DNA from: an uncultured Lachnospiraceae bacterium
GTDB taxonomy: Bacteria > Bacillota > Clostridia > Lachnospirales > Lachnospiraceae
Assembly (NCBI GenBank): GCA_910577655.1
Contig: CAJTOW010000148.1
Coordinates: 1 to 8,187, forward strand
Direction of reading: 5' to 3'
DNA: 8,187 nucleotides
Shown: one piece after another, positions 5,695 through 8,187 of the stretch
Numbering within the stretch: the stretch's first letter is position 1
How the letters are laid out: every line of letters begins with the position of its first letter
The notes under the pieces: model-generated
Databases searched by the model: none
Told to the model about the DNA's origin: nothing
What the model saw: only the letters and a program-made list of their open reading frames with translations
Position numbers and translations under genes: made by a program

Positions 5695-6561
5695 CTACAG
5701 TTTATTCTCTATCTTCTTGTTCAGCAGTCCGGTGGGTTTCACGAACAGGACGATGAACAGAATGATAAAGGAAAAGGCATCCCTGTAAGCCGTTGAGATG
5801 TAAGCCGCACCGACTGCCTCCGCGATTCCCAGGATCACGCCGCCAAGGAGCGCGCCCCAGAGGTTGCCGATCCCGCCAAGGATAGCTGCCGCAAATGCCT
5901 TCATACCGATAGTTGCACTCATATCCACCCTGGCATAGGTCAGGGGTGCGATCATGATACCTGCGATAGCTGCCAGACCGGCGCTGATGCCGAAGGTCAG
6001 AAAACGCATGTAGGTCACGTTGACACCCATCATAGCCGCGCCCTCTGCGTCAGAGCTTGCAAGCTGCATACATTTTCCCACTTTTACCCGTGTGAAGAAC
6101 AGATGCAGCCCGGTGATGATAGCCAGGGAGATCAGGATGATACCGATACTCTGTGGTGTGATGTTGAAGCTGCCGATCTGGATTAACTTCTCCGGGAACA
6201 TGCTGGGGAACAGCTGGGGGCTTGTTCCCCAGATCACCATACCGGTGTTCCGCAGCACGTAGGACACGCCCACGGTTGCAATCAGAAGATTGACAAAGGA
6301 TGAAAATTTAACCTTACGTAGAATAATCCTCTCCAGCAAAAATCCAAGAACCGCCGCACAGACAATACCCATCAGAGCCGCGATATAGAAGGGAATGCCC
6401 ATCTGGATGAAGGTCAGGGTGATAAAGGTTCCTACCATCATCGTATCGCCGTGGGCGAAGTTCAGCATGCCCAGGGATTTGTATATCATTGTAACGCCGA
6501 CTGCCATAAGTGCATACAGGCTGCCGTTTGTGAGACCGTTTAATACCTGTTGAAATAGCAT
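5695..6561 (-). CDS. livH: Branched-chain/hydrophobic amino-acid-type ABC transporter permease LivH
   Basis: This 288-residue integral membrane permease is the partner of LivM. AGGAGG precedes the ATG by 8 nt. The opening QQVLNGLTNGSLYALMAVG and NFAHGD (residues 34-39) are the classic LivH start, and the C-terminal GGIGNLWGALLGGVILGIAEA is the standard family signature. The length is typical and about eight membrane segments are visible. It is separated from livJ by 129 nt containing a stable hairpin, and from livM by 11 nt. The coupling-loop equivalent (LASSDAEGAAMMGVNVTYMRF) is present, so interaction with LivG/LivF is expected. Confidence 0.94.
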   Translation of the reverse strand: MLFQQVLNGLTNGSLYALMAVGVTMIYKSLGMLNFAHGDTMMVGTFITLTFIQMGIPFYIAALMGIVCAAVLGFLLERIILRKVKFSSFVNLLIATVGVSYVLRNTGMVIWGTSPQLFPSMFPEKLIQIGSFNITPQSIGIILISLAIITGLHLFFTRVKVGKCMQLASSDAEGAAMMGVNVTYMRFLTFGISAGLAAIAGIMIAPLTYARVDMSATIGMKAFAAAILGGIGNLWGALLGGVILGIAEAVGAAYISTAYRDAFSFIILFIVLFVKPTGLLNKKIENKL

Positions 6562-6601
6562 TTATGTAACCTCCTAGTCTTTTTGCAGATTCATGGCTGT
6601 T

Positions 6602-6637
6602 CCAAAGGGGCTGCCAAGGCATTGGCAGTATCCCTGG
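6602..6637 (-). other. Stable hairpin between livJ and livH
   Basis: On the minus strand CTGCCAA (6628-6622) and TTGGCAG (6617-6611) form a perfect 7-bp stem with a TGCC loop. It is extended by GGG/CCC and then CCA/TGG across small one-sided bulges. The following bases (CTTTGGAAC) have no convincing U-run. Such a structure just after a binding-protein gene commonly protects the upstream mRNA from 3' decay or partly ends transcription, so that binding protein exceeds permease. That role is inferred here. Confidence 0.5.
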
Positions 6638-6690
6638 CTTCTTAAACAAGCACAACTATGAATTTTTAACCTCATATATTGTTACGGCAA

Positions 6691-7914
6691 TCAGTTCTTT
6701 ATAATCTTGTGCTCCCCATTTTCGATAGTGATGATCAGAAGCTCTTTGTTCATACGTCCGCTCTCATCAAAGGTGGTGACACCGGTTACACCGTCCCAGG
6801 CGGTGTTTGCGATATAGCTGTTGAGGGTCTCGCCGTCGGTGTAGTCTTTGCCGTCTGCGATGCAGCGCTCTACCGCATCCTTGATCACGTATACGGCATC
6901 GTAGGACTGGGGTGCATTCTGGTCATAGCCTTCTCCATAAAGCTCGGTATATTTCTTGTCGAATTCCTGCACCTTTTCGTCCGGGTTTGCTGCGTCGAAA
7001 GCGGTATCGATCATGATTCCTTCCACGGCGGCTCCGCCTAAGTTGGTCAGCTCAGGAGAGTTGTAGCCCTGGCCAATGCAGGGATAGCTGATGCCGTACT
7101 GCTGCATCTGCTTGCAGATCATGGCCACCTCGGTGTGATAGCCCCAGAAGATGAAGAAGTCCGGGTTGGCTTTCTGCATCTTGCCCAGTACCACGGAGAA
7201 GTCGGTATCGCCTGCATTGTAGACTTCGCTGTCCACCATCTCCAGACCGAATTCGCTGCAGATGTCGCTGGCAATCTTGAAACCGCCGGTACCGAAGTCA
7301 GAAGACTCATAGAGGATTGCGAAGGTCTTGGCGCCATTTTCTGTAGACATATATTTCATAATATTGCGCATATGAAGCTCGTCGGTGGCGGTCATCTGGT
7401 AGATGTATTCATTTCCGCTCTGGGTCACTGCCACGTTGGAGGACGCTGGTGTGATCTGGGGGATCTTGGCTGCCTTGGTGATCTCCATATTTGCCAGGGT
7501 ACAAGAGGATGCCTGGGCTCCGATAACTGCATTTACCTTATCCTGCTCCACCAGCTTCTGCATAGCGGTAACAGATGTGGCCGGCACGCCCTCGTCGTCT
7601 ACCTCAGCCAGAACGATCTTGATCCTGCCGTCAATACCGCCTGCCTCGTTGATCTCATTGACTGCCATCTCGGTAGCATTTTTTAAGATCTGTCCGGATA
7701 CTGCGGAGGAACCGGACAGCGGGCAGATCAGACCCAGGGTAAAGGTATCCCCGGACGCGGCGGCTGCGTCGCCTCCTGCTGCGGTGGAAGATGCCGCGGC
7801 TGCGCCGCCTCCTGCCGCCGCCGTGCCTGCCGGCGCGGAGGAGCCGGAAGACCCGCAGCCTGCCAGTGTTCCTGCCATCAAAAGTGCCATGCCCCATGCC
7901 AATACCTTTTTCAT
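6691..7914 (-). CDS. livJ: Substrate-binding lipoprotein of the liv-type ABC transporter
   Basis: This 407-residue lipoprotein captures the ligand outside the membrane and delivers it to LivHM. I placed the start at MKKVLAWG (7914) because AAAGGAG stands 7 nt upstream; an in-frame 35-residue extension to 8019 has no RBS and would mask the signal peptide. The type II signal peptide has the lipobox LAGC with Cys20 as the lipidation site. Residues 21-56 are an Ala/Gly/Ser linker that spaces the domain from the membrane. The type 1 periplasmic-binding fold then begins (TLGLICPLSGSSAVSG). IGAQASSCT (131-139) and TPASSN (155-160) align with the Ser/Thr-rich ligand pocket of LIV-binding proteins. 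YNAGDTDFSVVLGKMQKANPD is a family hallmark of the second lobe. The exact ligand cannot be read; this family also carries aromatic and alicyclic carboxylates. Confidence 0.93.
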   Translation of the reverse strand: MKKVLAWGMALLMAGTLAGCGSSGSSAPAGTAAAGGGAAAASSTAAGGDAAAASGDTFTLGLICPLSGSSAVSGQILKNATEMAVNEINEAGGIDGRIKIVLAEVDDEGVPATSVTAMQKLVEQDKVNAVIGAQASSCTLANMEITKAAKIPQITPASSNVAVTQSGNEYIYQMTATDELHMRNIMKYMSTENGAKTFAILYESSDFGTGGFKIASDICSEFGLEMVDSEVYNAGDTDFSVVLGKMQKANPDFFIFWGYHTEVAMICKQMQQYGISYPCIGQGYNSPELTNLGGAAVEGIMIDTAFDAANPDEKVQEFDKKYTELYGEGYDQNAPQSYDAVYVIKDAVERCIADGKDYTDGETLNSYIANTAWDGVTGVTTFDESGRMNKELLIITIENGEHKIIKN

Positions 7915-7994
7915 AAAATTCTCCTTTCGTTTTAACCATTTATTCCGGTATTCCTGTAAAAACGGACCACCGGATCTATATGGTGCTTCAGCTT

Positions 7995-8012
7995 CTGCCA
8001 TCTGACTGGCAG
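7995..8012 (-). other. Short hairpin in the livJ leader
   Basis: CTGCCA (7995-8000) pairs with TGGCAG (8007-8012) around a 6-nt loop. It lies between the terminator-like hairpin at 8032-8061 and the livJ RBS. It may be part of leader folding; no known riboswitch signature is visible, and there is no T-box GGUGGxACCGCG element. Confidence 0.3.
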
Positions 8013-8023
8013 CAATCATTTCA

Positions 8024-8061
8024 TGAAGAAAGCGGGGGATGTGCAGACTGCACTCCCCCGC
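8024..8061 (-). terminator. Strong GC hairpin in the livJ leader: attenuator, or terminator of an upstream gene
   Basis: On the minus strand GCGGGGGA (8061-8054) pairs with TCCCCCGC (8039-8032). A bulged A follows, then GTGCA/TGCAC close a 3-nt loop. The stem is followed by TTTCTTC (8031-8025), a short pyrimidine tail. It lies about 120 nt before livJ. Downstream of the candidate promoter (about 8082-8124) it would act as a transcription attenuator for the liv operon. If transcription instead arrives from beyond 8187, it could terminate that unit. I see no competing antiterminator that is convincing. Confidence 0.5.
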
Positions 8062-8081
8062 GCAGAACTTCCTGCCGAATT

Positions 8082-8124
8082 TTTATAATTATATGATAAT
8101 TATCATAACAGCTCTGCCGTCCAA
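8082..8124 (-). promoter_or_regulatory. AT-rich promoter/operator region of the liv operon with a 16-bp perfect palindrome
   Basis: TATGATAATTATCATA at 8092-8107 is a perfect palindrome. TATAAT lies on the minus strand at 8093-8088 and TTGGAC at 8124-8119, but their 25-nt spacing is too long for a standard pair, so the exact promoter is uncertain. The core TGATAATTATCA resembles half-sites of Fur-family operators, which also use GATAAT/ATTATC arms, although the usual one-base spacer is absent. This is the most likely control point of the operon. Confidence 0.4.
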
Positions 8125-8132
8125 GCTGCTTA

Positions 8133-8187
8133 TTACTTTGAAAGTAGCGAATCCTCCAAGTAGGACTGCGCACTCGCTGCGTTGTCC
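8133..8187 (-). other. Right-edge segment: possible C-terminus of an upstream gene, also able to form a hairpin
   Basis: One minus-strand frame reads DNAASAQSYLEDSLLSK and ends at TAA (8135-8133), which looks like a credible protein C-terminus entering from the right edge. The same bases contain GGAC-AA-CGCA (8187-8178) facing TGCG-CA-GTCC (8172-8163), a good hairpin, and a TACTTTCAAAGTA palindrome at 8134-8146. So it may instead be a structured intergenic repeat. The window ends too soon to decide. Confidence 0.3.

Noticed and set aside
7403..8005. 200-residue plus-strand open frame opposite livJ
   Set aside because: It is antisense to the Ala/Gly-rich linker and signal peptide, which yields proline/alanine-rich readings by chance; no RBS or family resemblance.
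7915..8019. A 35-residue in-frame N-terminal extension of LivJ
   Set aside because: It has no Shine-Dalgarno and would bury the lipoprotein signal peptide, while the ATG at 7914 has AAAGGAG at ideal spacing followed directly by a type II signal sequence.
1..8187. CRISPR array, tRNA, rRNA or intact transposase
   Set aside because: No regularly spaced direct repeats, no cloverleaf with CCA-like end, no rRNA words and no transposase motif were seen on either strand.

Overview
The window looks like a chromosomal segment of an anaerobic Gram-positive, probably a Clostridia/Lachnospiraceae-type gut Firmicute. The reasons are strong GGAGG-type ribosome binding sites, a lipoprotein-type solute-binding protein with a long Ala/Gly/Ser linker, and a clostridial-style small XRE regulator. 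This is inferred from gene style; no rRNA or other marker gene is present. The left fifth (about 1-1800) is visibly more AT-rich and looks like accessory or decaying mobile-element DNA. The right four fifths (1814-8187) are GC-richer and form a compact minus-strand operon.

Left part. Positions 1-320 hold the tail of a coding region and shifted coding fragments that I read as a decayed gene. A minus-strand gene (371-874) encodes a small membrane-anchored protein of unknown function, with its own promoter, a hairpin in its 5' leader and a strong RBS. Divergent from it is a plus-strand XRE/Cro-CI-type regulator (1168-1473, GTG start). Its promoter region carries an 8-bp-arm inverted repeat that is a good candidate for its own operator. 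A terminator hairpin follows at 1517-1558. A striking 162-nt, almost fully self-complementary element occupies 1614-1775.

Right part. Read on the minus strand from the right, the order is leader with a 16-bp perfect palindrome and a terminator-like hairpin, livJ (lipoprotein binding protein), a stable intercistronic hairpin, livH, livM (permeases), livG, livF (ATPases), a divergent AroE/shikimate-dehydrogenase-like oxidoreductase, and an 81-residue conserved-looking small protein. livH-livM-livG-livF are separated by 1-11 nt. livJ and the AroE-like gene are set off by 129 and 155 nt. Together livJHMGF encode a complete branched-chain/hydrophobic amino-acid (HAAT) type ABC importer. The AroE-like enzyme downstream keeps the catalytic Lys and Asp but has lost the Ser-x-Ser substrate motif and the NADP-specific arginines, so the importer and the enzyme may handle a related, non-standard carboxylate. 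That link is inference.

The most notable non-coding signal is the 1614-1775 palindrome. It pairs across 79 positions with no indels, and nearly all of its transition-type imperfections are G-U wobbles on the plus strand. This points to selection for a plus-strand RNA fold, or to a mobile repeat whose hairpin is read on that strand.
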